Origin: Halorhabdus tiamatea SARL4B
Lineage (GTDB): Archaea > Halobacteriota > Halobacteria > Halobacteriales > Haloarculaceae
DNA length: 64,000 bases
Direction of reading: 5' to 3'
NCBI RefSeq assembly: GCF_000470655.1
Contig: NC_021921.1
Coordinates: forward strand, 1,054,001 to 1,118,000
A program made the translations under genes and the position numbers. The notes under the pieces are model-generated. The model searched no databases. It was not told the DNA's origin and saw only the letters and a program-made list of their open reading frames with translations. Of the stretch, positions 23,545 through 32,060 are shown in pieces (position 1 is the stretch's first letter; each line of letters starts with the position of its first letter).

Positions 23545-25392
23545 TCACAGCAGGTCGGCCATCTGATCGAGCGCGTCGTCGTACTCCGCGATGGCATCCT
23601 CGATCGGCCCGGCGCTGGCCATGTCGACGCCGGCCGTCTGGAGAAGTTCGATCGGGTACTCGCTCGACCCGCTTTCGAGGAACGTCCGATAGCGCTCGGC
23701 GGCCGGGTCGCCCTCTTCCTCGATGGACTGGGCGATCGCGACGGCCGCGGAGATGCCAGTCGCGTACTGGTAGACGTAAAAGGCGCGATAGAAGTGCGGA
23801 ATGCGCATCCACTCGCGGGCGATCCGGTCGTCGATCTCGCCCGGCGCGTAGTAGTCACCCTTGAGTTCGCGGTAGAGGCCATCGAGCCGATCGGGCGTCA
23901 GCGGTTCGCCAGCCTCGCTCATCTCGTGGGCGCGGTGTTCGAACTCCGCGAACATGGTCTGGCGATACAGCGTCGACCGGAAGCGTTCGAGGTAGGTGTC
24001 GAGGACGTGTCGGCGGAGTTGCTCGTCCTCGACAGTGTCCAGGAGGTGGCGGGTCAGCAGCGCCTCGTTGACCGTCGAGGCGACCTCGGCGACGAAGATC
24101 TCGTACCCCGAGTAGACGTAGGGCTGGACCTCGCTGGTGTACTCGCTATGCAGCGAGTGGCCGAGTTCGTGGGCCAGGGTGTACATCGACTCGACGTCGT
24201 CCTGGTAGTTCATCAAAATGTACGGCTGGGAGTCGTAGGTCCCGCCGGAGTAGGCCCCCGATTGCTTGCCGCGGGTCTCGTAGACGTCGACCCATCGCGA
24301 GTCGAGTCCCTCGGCGACCCGGTTCTGGTAGTCTTCGCCCAGGGGCGCGACGGCGTCGACGACGTACTCGCTGGCCTGCTCGTAGTCGATCTCGGGGCTC
24401 TCGGTCTCGGTCAGCGGGACGTACAGATCCCACATCGCCAGCTCGTCGCCGTCGGTGTGCTCGCGCTTGAGTTCGGCGTGGCGGTGGAGCGGGTCGAGGT
24501 TCTCACGGACAGTCTCGACCAGCGTGTCGTAGACGTCGGTCGGGACGTTCGGGCCGTCGAGGGCGGCCTCGCGTGCCGTCTCGTAATTGCGCGCTTGAGC
24601 GATCTTCGAGTCAGTCTTGACCGCGTTCTTGTAGGCCGATCCGACGGCGTTTCGTACCTCGGCCCACTCGTCGTAGAAGGCCTCGTAGACGTCCTGGCGG
24701 AACTGTCGGTCCTGGCGCTTCTGAAGGGTAGTGAAGTTGTTGAGGGAAATCTCGACGGCCTCGCCGTCTCGCGACTCCTCGTCGTCGCCGCTCGACCTGT
24801 CCGAGGCGCTTCGCGCCTCGCTGTCCGGCTCTTCCACCGTCGGGAACGACATGTCGGCGTTCGTCAACATGTCGTAGACATCCCCGGCCGCGCCGGTGAC
24901 CTCGCTCAGATCCGCCAGGAGGGACTCGACTTCCGTCGAGCGGGTGTGGGGTTTCATCCGCAACACGTCGTCGAAGTAGTGGTCGTATTCCTCGAGTTCG
25001 GGTTCGGCCTCGATCATCGCCTCGACCTCGTCGCGGTCGAGGTCCTGGATCTCGGGGTCGAGGAAACTCGCGGCGCTGCTGGCGTCAGCGGACAGCGACT
25101 GCGCGCGGGCAAAGAGCGCCTTCGCGTCGTCGTCGCGGGTGTCCTCGTCCTGTCGCATCCGGGCGTAGGAGACGACGTTCGAGACGGTCCGCATCAGATT
25201 TTCATAGTCTTCAAGCACCGACAGCAGCGTCTCGGCGTCCTCGGTCGCCTGCCCCTCGTAACTCGCGACGACCTCGGTCAGTTCTTCGGCCTCCTCGAAG
25301 GCACTCTCCCACTCGTCGGTATCGGCATACAGCGACGCCAGATCCCACTTGTACTCCTCGTCGATCTCGCTTCGCTCGGGTACGGTACTCAC
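23545..25392 (-). CDS. pepF: oligoendopeptidase F (M3 metallopeptidase)
   Basis: This 615-residue intracellular zinc peptidase cleaves short peptides and probably recycles proteasome products. The zinc motif is H408-E-L-G-H412, within YTLAHELGHSLHSEY, and the third ligand is expected in the YEIFVAEVASTVNEAL helix. The N-terminal region (EEYKWDLASLYADTDEWESAFEEAEEL) is typical of PepF. The GTG at 25392 is selected from where homology starts. About 20 residues rich in Ser, Arg, Asp and Glu (ARSASDRSSGDDEESRDGEA) interrupt the helical domain at DNA 24760-24830 in a place where related proteins are shorter. It follows the PAN gene in the same orientation. Confidence 0.9.
   Translation of the reverse strand: MSTVPERSEIDEEYKWDLASLYADTDEWESAFEEAEELTEVVASYEGQATEDAETLLSVLEDYENLMRTVSNVVSYARMRQDEDTRDDDAKALFARAQSLSADASSAASFLDPEIQDLDRDEVEAMIEAEPELEEYDHYFDDVLRMKPHTRSTEVESLLADLSEVTGAAGDVYDMLTNADMSFPTVEEPDSEARSASDRSSGDDEESRDGEAVEISLNNFTTLQKRQDRQFRQDVYEAFYDEWAEVRNAVGSAYKNAVKTDSKIAQARNYETAREAALDGPNVPTDVYDTLVETVRENLDPLHRHAELKREHTDGDELAMWDLYVPLTETESPEIDYEQASEYVVDAVAPLGEDYQNRVAEGLDSRWVDVYETRGKQSGAYSGGTYDSQPYILMNYQDDVESMYTLAHELGHSLHSEYTSEVQPYVYSGYEIFVAEVASTVNEALLTRHLLDTVEDEQLRRHVLDTYLERFRSTLYRQTMFAEFEHRAHEMSEAGEPLTPDRLDGLYRELKGDYYAPGEIDDRIAREWMRIPHFYRAFYVYQYATGISAAVAIAQSIEEEGDPAAERYRTFLESGSSEYPIELLQTAGVDMASAGPIEDAIAEYDDALDQMADLL
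24760..24830. repeat. GC-rich palindromic insertion inside pepF
   Basis: This coding segment has a perfect hairpin with 8-bp arms (CGAGGCGC-TTC-GCGCCTCG, 24802-24820). It shares the block order CTCGCCGT, CTCGCG-CT, CGCCGCTCG and then a hairpin around CGCTTCG with the segment at 47472-47540 in the radical-SAM gene. Both remain in frame. It looks like a dispersed coding-compatible repeat. Confidence 0.5.
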
Positions 25393-25503
25393 GCTCGCCG
25401 CATAAGACGGGCGGGCGCTAAAACGTTCGGGGCCGAGTCGATACGCGCACCAAAACACCCGGTGGGAAAGCGTCTGGGACGAATTTCTTCTCGCCGAACT
25501 TTT

Positions 25504-25517
25504 TATACGATTGTATA
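25504..25517. promoter_or_regulatory. TATAC-N4-GTATA palindrome, vapB promoter
   Basis: A perfect inverted repeat 15-28 bp before the antitoxin ATG that also contains TATA-like sequence. Ribbon-helix-helix antitoxins typically bind short inverted repeats over their own promoter, so this is a likely autoregulatory site. Confidence 0.5.
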
Positions 25518-25531
25518 GGATATGTACAGCC

Positions 25532-25756
25532 ATGAGCAGTGATCGAGAATCTGTCCCGGTGTCACTCCCGTCAGAACTCGTCGATCGGCTCGACTCACTC
25601 GTCAACGACGGGATTTTCAGTTCGCGTTCGGACGCACTCCGCTACGGGGCGCGCCTGGTCGTCCGGGAAGAACAGCTAGAGCGCCTCCACGACCGTGCGG
25701 ACAGCGAGGCACGGGAAGACGTGGCCGAGCGACTGGAGCGCAAGCGTGTATCTTGA
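25532..25756 (+). CDS. VapB-type ribbon-helix-helix antitoxin
   Basis: This 74-residue protein has an N-terminal ribbon-helix-helix (VPVSLPSELVDRLDSLVNDGIFSSRSDALRYGARL, about residues 7-42) for DNA binding. A charged helix (REEQLERLHDRADSEAREDVAERLERKR) is suited to neutralise a partner toxin. Its 3' end overlaps the PIN-domain gene by 11 bases, so the two are translationally coupled. The ATG at 25532 is preferred to an upstream TTG within the promoter palindrome. It should repress its own operon. It acts as antitoxin for the neighbouring VapC; no other partner is near. Confidence 0.8.
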   Translation: MSSDRESVPVSLPSELVDRLDSLVNDGIFSSRSDALRYGARLVVREEQLERLHDRADSEAREDVAERLERKRVS

Positions 25757-26132
25757 TCTCGACGTTATCCTCGCCGAGTTGAAGGACGACGACTGGCTTT
25801 CGAGTGCAGTCGATCTCACGTCGATCGACGCCCCGAAGACGTCGGTCGCGACAGGTATCGAGCTACAGTACGTGATGGAGGACGACTGGGACCGGAGCCG
25901 GGTCGTGTGGGCGCACGAGGAGATCGCCGATCGAAATATCGAACTTGTTCCGCTCACGGCCGAGGCACTCGACGCTGCGGGGCAGCTCCGTTCGCAGTAC
26001 GAATCAGTAAACGTTTTCGACGGCGTTCATCTCGGGAGTGCCCGCGTGCTCGAGGAACCGATCGTCTCGACGGACACGCTGTTCCCGGAGATCGACAGTG
26101 TCGAACACGTCGATCCGCGCGCCCTCGAGTGA
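25746..26132 (+). CDS. VapC-type PIN-domain toxin
   Basis: This 128-residue protein is a PIN-domain ribonuclease. The first acidic residue is in VYLDLDVILAELKDDD (D4 or D6). A mid-protein acidic residue is in GIELQYVME, and later acidic residues are in NVFDGVHLGSARVL and STDTLFPEID. This matches the four-acid metal site of the family. The GTG start at 25746 overlaps the antitoxin gene by 11 bases, as expected for a VapBC pair. The usual substrate is tRNA or rRNA, but the target here is unknown. It is the second toxin-antitoxin pair within 4.5 kb, after MazEF. Confidence 0.8.
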   Translation: MYLDLDVILAELKDDDWLSSAVDLTSIDAPKTSVATGIELQYVMEDDWDRSRVVWAHEEIADRNIELVPLTAEALDAAGQLRSQYESVNVFDGVHLGSARVLEEPIVSTDTLFPEIDSVEHVDPRALE

Positions 26133-26171
26133 GGCCGACCACAAACAGTAGCTGGAACCGGAGCCACAGCG

Positions 26172-26321
26172 CTACCGCGTGAGATCGACCGTCAGGTCGG
26201 TCGCGATCCAGCCGTCGGGATTGCCTTCTTCGGTGAACACCGTCCAGTCGGGCGAGGACTGGAAGGACTGGACCGCCGTCGACGCCTCGCGATCGGCGTC
26301 CGGGTCGTCGGATCGTGGCAT
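26172..26321 (-). CDS. 49-residue haloarchaeal protein (DUF7331-like)
   Basis: A short gene of 49 codons on the minus strand, from an ATG at 26321 to a TAG at 26172. It begins MPRSDDPDADREASTAVQ and ends with TVFTEEGNPDGWIATDLTVD before a short basic end. The N-terminal half is acidic and disordered. The last third, with a tryptophan in a Gly-Trp-Ile-Ala context, resembles small haloarchaeal proteins of the DUF7331 kind; that resemblance is from memory and needs a search. It is divergent from the GH3 gene, with start codons 149 bp apart. No function is known. Confidence 0.55.
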   Translation of the reverse strand: MPRSDDPDADREASTAVQSFQSSPDWTVFTEEGNPDGWIATDLTVDLTR

Positions 26322-26470
26322 TGGTTCCCCGTAGGAGACTGGCCGGTCTTATGTGTTTTGGCTAGCCTAAAAAAGAGTTGCGGGGCTGGGGAGTCATCAC
26401 CCGACGCTAGCCGGAGTGTTGCCACCCGTCGGGTGGAAGCATTAACGTCCCGGCGAGTGAAAGCCGAGCC

Positions 26471-28744
26471 ATGGATGAAAACCGGCCAACGGACGAAAAT
26501 CCCCCCTACAGAGATCCGAATCGGTCGACCGAGGCGCGCGTCGAGAACCTCCTTTCGCGGATGACTCCGGCGGAGAAAGTCGGCCAACTCGTCGGGACGG
26601 CCCCAACGCTCCGACCGGGCCGCGAGACCGTCTCCGGGATCGCCGAGGCGGTCACCGAGCACCACCTCGGTGCAGTTTCGCCGTTCGGCCACGGCGGCTC
26701 TCCGTGGGAAACGCCCGAAGAGTGCGTCGAGGTCGCCAACGCCATCCAGCGCGAGGCTCGCAATACCACTCGGCTCGGCATTCCCGTCCTGTTCTACGTC
26801 GACGCCGATCACGGCCACGGGTTCGTGAAGGGGACTACCGTCTTCCCGCACAACCTCGGCATGGCAGCCACCCGTGATCCGGAACTCGTCGAGCGAGCGG
26901 CGAGCGTCACGGCGACCGAAGTCGCTGCGACCGGCGGCCACCAGAACCTCAACCCGGTCGCCGACGTGGGCCGGGAGGCACGCTGGGGACGGATCTACGA
27001 GACCTTCGGCGAGAGTCCGCACCTCTGCGCGTCGATGAGCGCGGCAGCCGTCCGGGGGTATCAAGGCGACGACGTCGGCGATGCCGACAGCGTCATCGCC
27101 ACGCCGAAGCACTTCCCCGCCTACAGCGACCCGGTCCGGGGCGAGGACGGCTCGCCGGTCGATGTCTCCGAGTATACCCTCCGGCGGGTGTTCCGGCCGC
27201 CCTTCGAGGCCGCACTCGACGCCGGAGCCGGTTCGATCATGCCCGCATACAACGAACTCAACGGCTATCCCGTCCACGGATCGAAGGAATACCTGACGGG
27301 CTGGCTTCGCGAGGAACTCGACTTCTCGGGCTACGTCGTCTCCGACTGGAACGGCATCAACATGCTCCATCACGACCACCGGACCGCCCGCTCGATGGAG
27401 GAGGCCGTCTGGCAGGCGACGACCGCCGGCGTCGACGTCGCGAGCGTCGGCGGCGTCGAACACGCCGAGCGACTGCTCGATCTGCTCGAATCGGGCGACA
27501 TCGCCGAGTCGCGGATCGACGAGAGCGTCCGGCGGGTCCTCGGCGCGAAGTTCCGGCTGGGGCTCTTTGAGGACCCCTACGTCGAGGCGGATCGGGTCGA
27601 AGCCGACGTCGGAACCGACGACCACCGCGCCGTCGCCCGCGAGGCCGCTCGCGAGTCGATGACGCTGTTGCAGAACGATGACGACGTCCTCCCGCTCGAT
27701 CCGGACCTCGATTCGATCGCCGTGCTCGGTCCGAACGCCGACGACCTGCGCAACCAGTTCGGCGGCTGGAGTACCATCTCCGAGCCCGAACCGCCGGGGA
27801 CGACCATCCGTGAGGGTATCGAGCGTGCCGTTCCAGCCGAAACGACGGTGCGATACGAGCAGGGGGCCGAGATGACCGAGAGGGTCGACGTCGACGCTGC
27901 GCGCGAGGCAGCGAGCGCGAGCGAGGCGGCCGTGGTCGTCGTCGGCGAGACGGGGTACCGTCACGAGTTCCACCGCAGCGAGACCGACCGCGGCGAGTTT
28001 CCGACCCGATCAGAGCTCGAACTTCCCGCGGCCCAGCGGGAGCTGCTCGGGGCGGTTCGAGAAACAGGGACGCCGACCGTCGCCGTCTTCGTCGCCGGCC
28101 GGCCGCTCGCCATGGGGTGGACTGTCGAGCACGTCCCAGCCATTCTGTTTGCCTATCTACCGGGCTCGGAAGGCGGGAAGGCAGTCGCTGACGTGCTCTT
28201 CGGCGCTGCCGACCCAGGCGGGTCGCTCCCGGTCTCGATTCCGCGCTCGAGTGGCCACCTCCCGACGCACTTCGACTACCGCCCGCACCCTCATCCAATC
28301 GAGGGCAGCCCCCGCGAGGAGAACCCGCGCCCGCCGGAACATCCCGAGACGTACGATCCGCTCTTTCCCTTCGGCCACGGCCTGAGTTACGCGGCCTTCG
28401 AGACGAGCGACCTGTCGGTGTCGCCGGAGCGGGTTGGTCCAGAGGGACGCCTTACAGCGACCGTCGAGGTGGAGAACGTCAGCGACCGCGAGGGGTCGAC
28501 GGCGCTACATCTCTACGGGACCGACGAGTTCAGCTCCCGAGTAACGCCCGTCCGGGAGCTGGTGGGGTTCGAGAAGGTGCGCCTGGCAGCCGGCGAGCGG
28601 ACCGAGGTGTCCTTCGAGGTCGACGTCGCAGACCTTGGCGTCTTGGACGATCCCGGCGAGCGCCGGGCGGAACCCGGCACGCTGGGGCTGTCGTGTGCTG
28701 GTGAGTCCGTCGAGGTGGTCATCGAAGGCCGGTTCGACCGGTGA
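26471..28744 (+). CDS. glycoside hydrolase family 3 (beta-glucosidase/xylosidase)
   Basis: This 757-residue GH3 enzyme releases terminal beta-linked glucose or xylose from oligosaccharides. The barrel domain (about 15-370) contains YVDADHGHG and AATGGHQNLNPVADVGREARWGR. The nucleophile D292 lies in GYVVSDWNGINM. The C-terminal alpha/beta domain (about 390-640) carries the acid/base region and LGPNADDLRNQFGGWS. A fibronectin-III-like domain ends the protein (about 665-745). No signal peptide is visible, so it should act in the cytoplasm on imported sugars. Length matches family BglX-type enzymes. Glucosidase versus xylosidase cannot be decided from sequence. Confidence 0.92.
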   Translation: MDENRPTDENPPYRDPNRSTEARVENLLSRMTPAEKVGQLVGTAPTLRPGRETVSGIAEAVTEHHLGAVSPFGHGGSPWETPEECVEVANAIQREARNTTRLGIPVLFYVDADHGHGFVKGTTVFPHNLGMAATRDPELVERAASVTATEVAATGGHQNLNPVADVGREARWGRIYETFGESPHLCASMSAAAVRGYQGDDVGDADSVIATPKHFPAYSDPVRGEDGSPVDVSEYTLRRVFRPPFEAALDAGAGSIMPAYNELNGYPVHGSKEYLTGWLREELDFSGYVVSDWNGINMLHHDHRTARSMEEAVWQATTAGVDVASVGGVEHAERLLDLLESGDIAESRIDESVRRVLGAKFRLGLFEDPYVEADRVEADVGTDDHRAVAREAARESMTLLQNDDDVLPLDPDLDSIAVLGPNADDLRNQFGGWSTISEPEPPGTTIREGIERAVPAETTVRYEQGAEMTERVDVDAAREAASASEAAVVVVGETGYRHEFHRSETDRGEFPTRSELELPAAQRELLGAVRETGTPTVAVFVAGRPLAMGWTVEHVPAILFAYLPGSEGGKAVADVLFGAADPGGSLPVSIPRSSGHLPTHFDYRPHPHPIEGSPREENPRPPEHPETYDPLFPFGHGLSYAAFETSDLSVSPERVGPEGRLTATVEVENVSDREGSTALHLYGTDEFSSRVTPVRELVGFEKVRLAAGERTEVSFEVDVADLGVLDDPGERRAEPGTLGLSCAGESVEVVIEGRFDR

Positions 28745-28802
28745 GACTGGGCGCGTCCCGGCGAGGGATAGATTAATCCGGCCGCGATTCTGAGCCCCTG
28801 AT

Positions 28803-29051
28803 ATGCCGAAGGTTTCGATCTCACTGCCCGATCGGATCGAGAACGACATCGAGCGACTCGTCGAACAGGGCGAGTTTGTCAACCGCGACCAGGCCGTCGA
28901 GGAACTCCTGACGATGGGCGTCTCCGCGTACGACACCGGCGAGGACGAACCGGAAGTCGCCGCCGAAGACGACTTCTTCTCCCAGACAGTCGAAGACCAG
29001 CAGGACCCCGCACTCCAGGACGACGACCCCGACGACGGCTATACGTTCTGA
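28803..29051 (+). CDS. ribbon-helix-helix protein (DUF7120-like)
   Basis: This 82-residue protein begins with a CopG-type ribbon-helix-helix (PKVSISLPDRIENDIERLVEQGEFVNRDQAVEELLTMGVSAY, residues 2-44). It continues as an acidic, unstructured tail (DEPEVAAEDDFFSQTVEDQQ). The architecture and the neighbouring trpC are often found together in haloarchaea, although no role in tryptophan regulation is established. It may be a small DNA-binding regulator. No toxin gene is adjacent, so it is not an obvious antitoxin. Its ATG is preceded by a GC-rich leader with no clear TATA box. Confidence 0.75.
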   Translation: MPKVSISLPDRIENDIERLVEQGEFVNRDQAVEELLTMGVSAYDTGEDEPEVAAEDDFFSQTVEDQQDPALQDDDPDDGYTF

Positions 29052-29128
29052 CTGCCGACGCCCCTCTCGCGTCTGTGTCCGTCTCCGCGATAGCGTAGCC
29101 AGCGTGTCGCAAGCCTTATGTCCATGTC

Positions 29129-29144
29129 TGTACGTTAGTGTACG
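29129..29144. promoter_or_regulatory. TGTACG direct repeat at the trp operon start
   Basis: TGTACG occurs at 29129-29134 and 29139-29144, 10 bp apart, ending three bases before the trpC ATG. A TATA-like CTTATG is at about 29114. Repeats over the start of a leaderless transcript suit an operator; TGTACA-like sites are known for the TrpY regulator of methanogens. A relation here is inference. Confidence 0.4.
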
Positions 29145-29147
29145 GTA

Positions 29148-29933
29148 ATGGACTCCAATGAGGAAATAGCACCTGACGTGCGCTCGATCCTCTCGGCCGC
29201 ACGGGATCGCGGCGGGGCGTCGGGCACGGTGGACGTGACGGCCCGCTCGCTGTCGGCGGCCTTCGATCGTGCGGAGCGCGACGGTCGAGTCCCGACGATC
29301 ACCGAGGTCAAGCCGACGAGTCCGACCACGGCGGGGCGACACGACGGCGACCCGGTCGAACTTGCGACGGCGATGGTCGAGCACGGCGCGGCGGCACTGT
29401 CGGTGCTGACCGAACCCGAGCACTTCGGGGGGTCGCCAGAGACCCTCTGCCGGGTCCGGGAGGCCGTCGACGTGCCCGTCCTCCGGAAGGACTTCATCCT
29501 CTACGAGGAACAACTCGACGTCGTCGAAGCCGATCTCGTCCTCCTCATCGTCCGGTTTCTCGAGGAAGCGGGGACGGACGACCTCGACGACTTGATCGAC
29601 GCCGCGCGCGATCGCGGGTTCCAGGTACTCGTCGAGGCCCACTCCCGGGCAGAAGTCGAGGCCGCCGTCGAGGCCGGCGCGGAGTTCGTCGGTGTGAACA
29701 ACCGTGATCTCGCGAAACTCGACGTCGACCTCGAAACGTTCGAGTCGGTCGCGCCCGCAGTCGGCGACGACGTGACGCTGATCGCCGAGAGCGGGATCGA
29801 GACACCGGCGGACGTCCGGCGGATGCGCGCGGCCGGCGCGGACGGGCTGTTGATCGGTTCGGCGATCATGGACGGCGACGTGGCGGCGAACACGCAAGCA
29901 CTTACCACACCGACGGAGACACACAACCAATGA
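29148..29933 (+). CDS. trpC: indole-3-glycerol-phosphate synthase
   Basis: This 261-residue TIM-barrel enzyme converts CdRP to indole-3-glycerol phosphate in tryptophan synthesis. Conserved strands include [13 protein letters not shown] (catalytic lysine), [31 protein letters not shown] (second lysine), [15 protein letters not shown] and VGVNNRDL with the catalytic Asn. The phosphate-binding end [30 protein letters not shown] is also present. It overlaps trpB by the ATGA arrangement and is the first gene of trpCBA. The N-terminus is shorter than in bacteria, as usual in archaea. The upstream TGTACG repeat may regulate the operon. Confidence 0.95.
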   Translation: MDSNEEIAPDVRSILSAARDRGGASGTVDVTARSLSAAFDRAERDGRVPTITEVKPTSPTTAGRHDGDPVELATAMVEHGAAALSVLTEPEHFGGSPETLCRVREAVDVPVLRKDFILYEEQLDVVEADLVLLIVRFLEEAGTDDLDDLIDAARDRGFQVLVEAHSRAEVEAAVEAGAEFVGVNNRDLAKLDVDLETFESVAPAVGDDVTLIAESGIETPADVRRMRAAGADGLLIGSAIMDGDVAANTQALTTPTETHNQ

Positions 29934-31180
29934 CCACGAACGAGACTAACGGCAGATTCGGCGGGTACGGGGGCCAGTACGTCCCCGAAGCACTGATGCC
30001 CGCCATCGAGGAGCTTCGAGACGCCTACGAACGCTACGTCCTCGAGAACGAGGACGGGTTCATGGACGAACTCCGTGCGCACCTCGCGGACTTCGGCGGT
30101 CGGCCTACGCCGTTACAGCGGGCCGACCAGTTGAGCGAGCGTTACGACGCCGAGGTCTACCTCAAACGCGAGGACTTGCTCCACGGCGGGGCACACAAAC
30201 TCAACAACGCCCTCGGGCAGGTCCTGCTCGCGAAGTACATGGGCAAGGAGCGAATCATCGCCGAGACGGGGGCCGGCCAGCACGGGACGGCGACCGCGAT
30301 GGCCGCCGCCCACCTCGACATGCCCGCCGAGATCTTCATGGGCGAAACCGACATCGCCCGCCAGCGCCCCAACGTCTTCCGGATGGAACTCAACGGCGCG
30401 ACGGTCACGCCGGTGACGACCGGCCGCGGTACCCTGAAGGAGGCCATCAGCGAGACGATGCGCGACTGGGCCGAAAACGTCGAGGACACCCACTACGTCA
30501 TCGGCTCGATCGTCGGCCCGGACCCGTTCCCGCGAATGGTCCGGGACTTCCAGTCGGTCATCGGCGACGAGACCCACGAGCAGATCCTCGCGAAAACCGG
30601 CGACACCCCCGATTCGATCGTCGCGTGTGCCGGCGGCGGCTCGAACACGATGGGTGCCTTCCACGAATTCAGAGACAAGGAGGACGTGGACCTGATCGCC
30701 GTCGAGGCCGGCGGATCCTCGCTCGAAGTCGACGAAGAGGCGGGCGTCGCACCCAACTCCGCCACCCTGTCGACAGGCGAGGAGGGCGTCCTCCACGGCG
30801 CGCGGACGAAACTCCTCCAGGACGAGGACGGCCAGATCATGGAGTCCCACAGCGTTTCGGCGGGCCTGGACTACTCGGGCGTCGGCCCGGAACTCGCCTA
30901 TCTCGTCGACGAGGGACGCGTCGAGGCGGTCAACGTCGACGACGAGACCGCCCTCGAAGCCTTCCACCGCGTCTCGCGACTCGAAGGTGTCATTCCCGCG
31001 CTGGAGACCGCCCACGCCTTCGGCTATCTCGAAGAGAATCCCGACGCTGTCGGCGACATTACCATCGTCAACGTCTCGGGGCGCGGTGACAAAGACCTAG
31101 AGAGCGTCGTCGCAGAGACCGAAGAGCGCGATCTCGACGTCGAGCCTGCGTCGAGCGTCTTCCAGGAGGCCGGAGAATGA
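29930..31180 (+). CDS. trpB: tryptophan synthase beta chain
   Basis: This 416-residue PLP enzyme condenses indole and serine to tryptophan. It starts with the family hallmark [22 protein letters not shown] and the [20 protein letters not shown] segment containing the PLP lysine (in HKLNN). [10 protein letters not shown] and the phosphate loop [15 protein letters not shown] follow. The sequence is of the canonical TrpB1 type that pairs with TrpA. It overlaps trpC and trpA by four bases each (ATGA), giving a tightly coupled operon. It forms the alpha2beta2 complex with the TrpA encoded next. All key residues seen are intact. Confidence 0.96.
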   Translation: MTTNETNGRFGGYGGQYVPEALMPAIEELRDAYERYVLENEDGFMDELRAHLADFGGRPTPLQRADQLSERYDAEVYLKREDLLHGGAHKLNNALGQVLLAKYMGKERIIAETGAGQHGTATAMAAAHLDMPAEIFMGETDIARQRPNVFRMELNGATVTPVTTGRGTLKEAISETMRDWAENVEDTHYVIGSIVGPDPFPRMVRDFQSVIGDETHEQILAKTGDTPDSIVACAGGGSNTMGAFHEFRDKEDVDLIAVEAGGSSLEVDEEAGVAPNSATLSTGEEGVLHGARTKLLQDEDGQIMESHSVSAGLDYSGVGPELAYLVDEGRVEAVNVDDETALEAFHRVSRLEGVIPALETAHAFGYLEENPDAVGDITIVNVSGRGDKDLESVVAETEERDLDVEPASSVFQEAGE

Positions 31181-32016
31181 CCGCAAACACCGAGATCGGG
31201 GGTGTCTTCGAATCTGGCGATCCGGCGTTCATCCCGTATCTGGTCGCCGGCGACCCGAACTACGAGGCCTCCCTGGAATACGTCGAGGCCTTAGAACGCG
31301 GCGGAGCCGACGTCATCGAACTCGGGCTTCCCTTCTCGGAACCGATCGCCGAGGGACCGACGATCCAGAACGCGATCGTCCGGTCGCTTTCGGCGGGGAT
31401 AACGCCCGACCGGTTCTTCGCGTTCGTCGAGGAGCTGGACGTCGAGATTCCGCTGGTCTGTATGACCTACTACAATCTGATCTACCAGTACGGTAGTGAG
31501 GCAGGCCCCCAAGCGTTCGTCGAGCGCGCCGCGGCGGCGGGCATCTCGGGACTGGTCGTCCCGGACCTCCCGGCCGAGGAGGCCGACCCGCTCCGGGACG
31601 CCTGCGACGAGTTCGGGCTGGATCTGGTCTTCATCGTCGCGCCGACGACGCGCGGCGACCGCCTCGAAACCATCATGGAGCAGGTCTCGGGGTACGTCTA
31701 CGTCCAGGCCCGCCTCGGGACGACGGGCGCTCGGAGTGACGTCAGCGATCAGACCGACGAGAGCCTCGCGCGCCTGCGGGAGTGGGACGTCCCCAAGGCC
31801 GTCGGCTTCGGCATCAAGACCGGCGAGCACGCCGAGCGGATCGTCTCGGCGGGCGCGGACGGCATCATCGTCGGGAGCGCGCTGGTCGACATCGTCGCCG
31901 AAGGGGCCGAGAGCGGCGAACCGGTCGAGACCATCGCCGAGCGACTCGAAGCGAAGGCCCAGGAACTCAAAGACGGGGCACTCCGGGGGGTGCCCACGGC
32001 GGAATCAAACGATTAA
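31177..32016 (+). CDS. trpA: tryptophan synthase alpha chain
   Basis: This 279-residue TIM-barrel subunit cleaves indole-3-glycerol phosphate and passes indole to TrpB. The sequence shows [19 protein letters not shown], the catalytic glutamate in [19 protein letters not shown], and the Asp loop [38 protein letters not shown] and the phosphate site [27 protein letters not shown] follow. It overlaps trpB by ATGA and ends the operon, which then converges on a lipoprotein gene. The first Glu and Asp of the active site are both present, so the protein should be active. Confidence 0.96.
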   Translation: MTANTEIGGVFESGDPAFIPYLVAGDPNYEASLEYVEALERGGADVIELGLPFSEPIAEGPTIQNAIVRSLSAGITPDRFFAFVEELDVEIPLVCMTYYNLIYQYGSEAGPQAFVERAAAAGISGLVVPDLPAEEADPLRDACDEFGLDLVFIVAPTTRGDRLETIMEQVSGYVYVQARLGTTGARSDVSDQTDESLARLREWDVPKAVGFGIKTGEHAERIVSAGADGIIVGSALVDIVAEGAESGEPVETIAERLEAKAQELKDGALRGVPTAESND

Positions 32017-32060
32017 GCGACCCGTTCAGGCAGTGTCTGTGGGATCGAACGGGCAGCCGA

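Noticed and set aside
23335-25518. Plus-strand open frame of 727 residues over pepF
   Set aside because: It lies opposite two strongly conserved genes (PAN and PepF) and reads as a valine/aspartate-rich shadow without family motifs.
26192-27973. Long minus-strand open frame of 593 residues opposite the GH3 gene
   Set aside because: It mirrors the GH3 codons, has no domain resemblance, and extends only because GC-rich codons leave few stops on the other strand. The real minus-strand gene nearby is the 49-codon one at 26172-26321.
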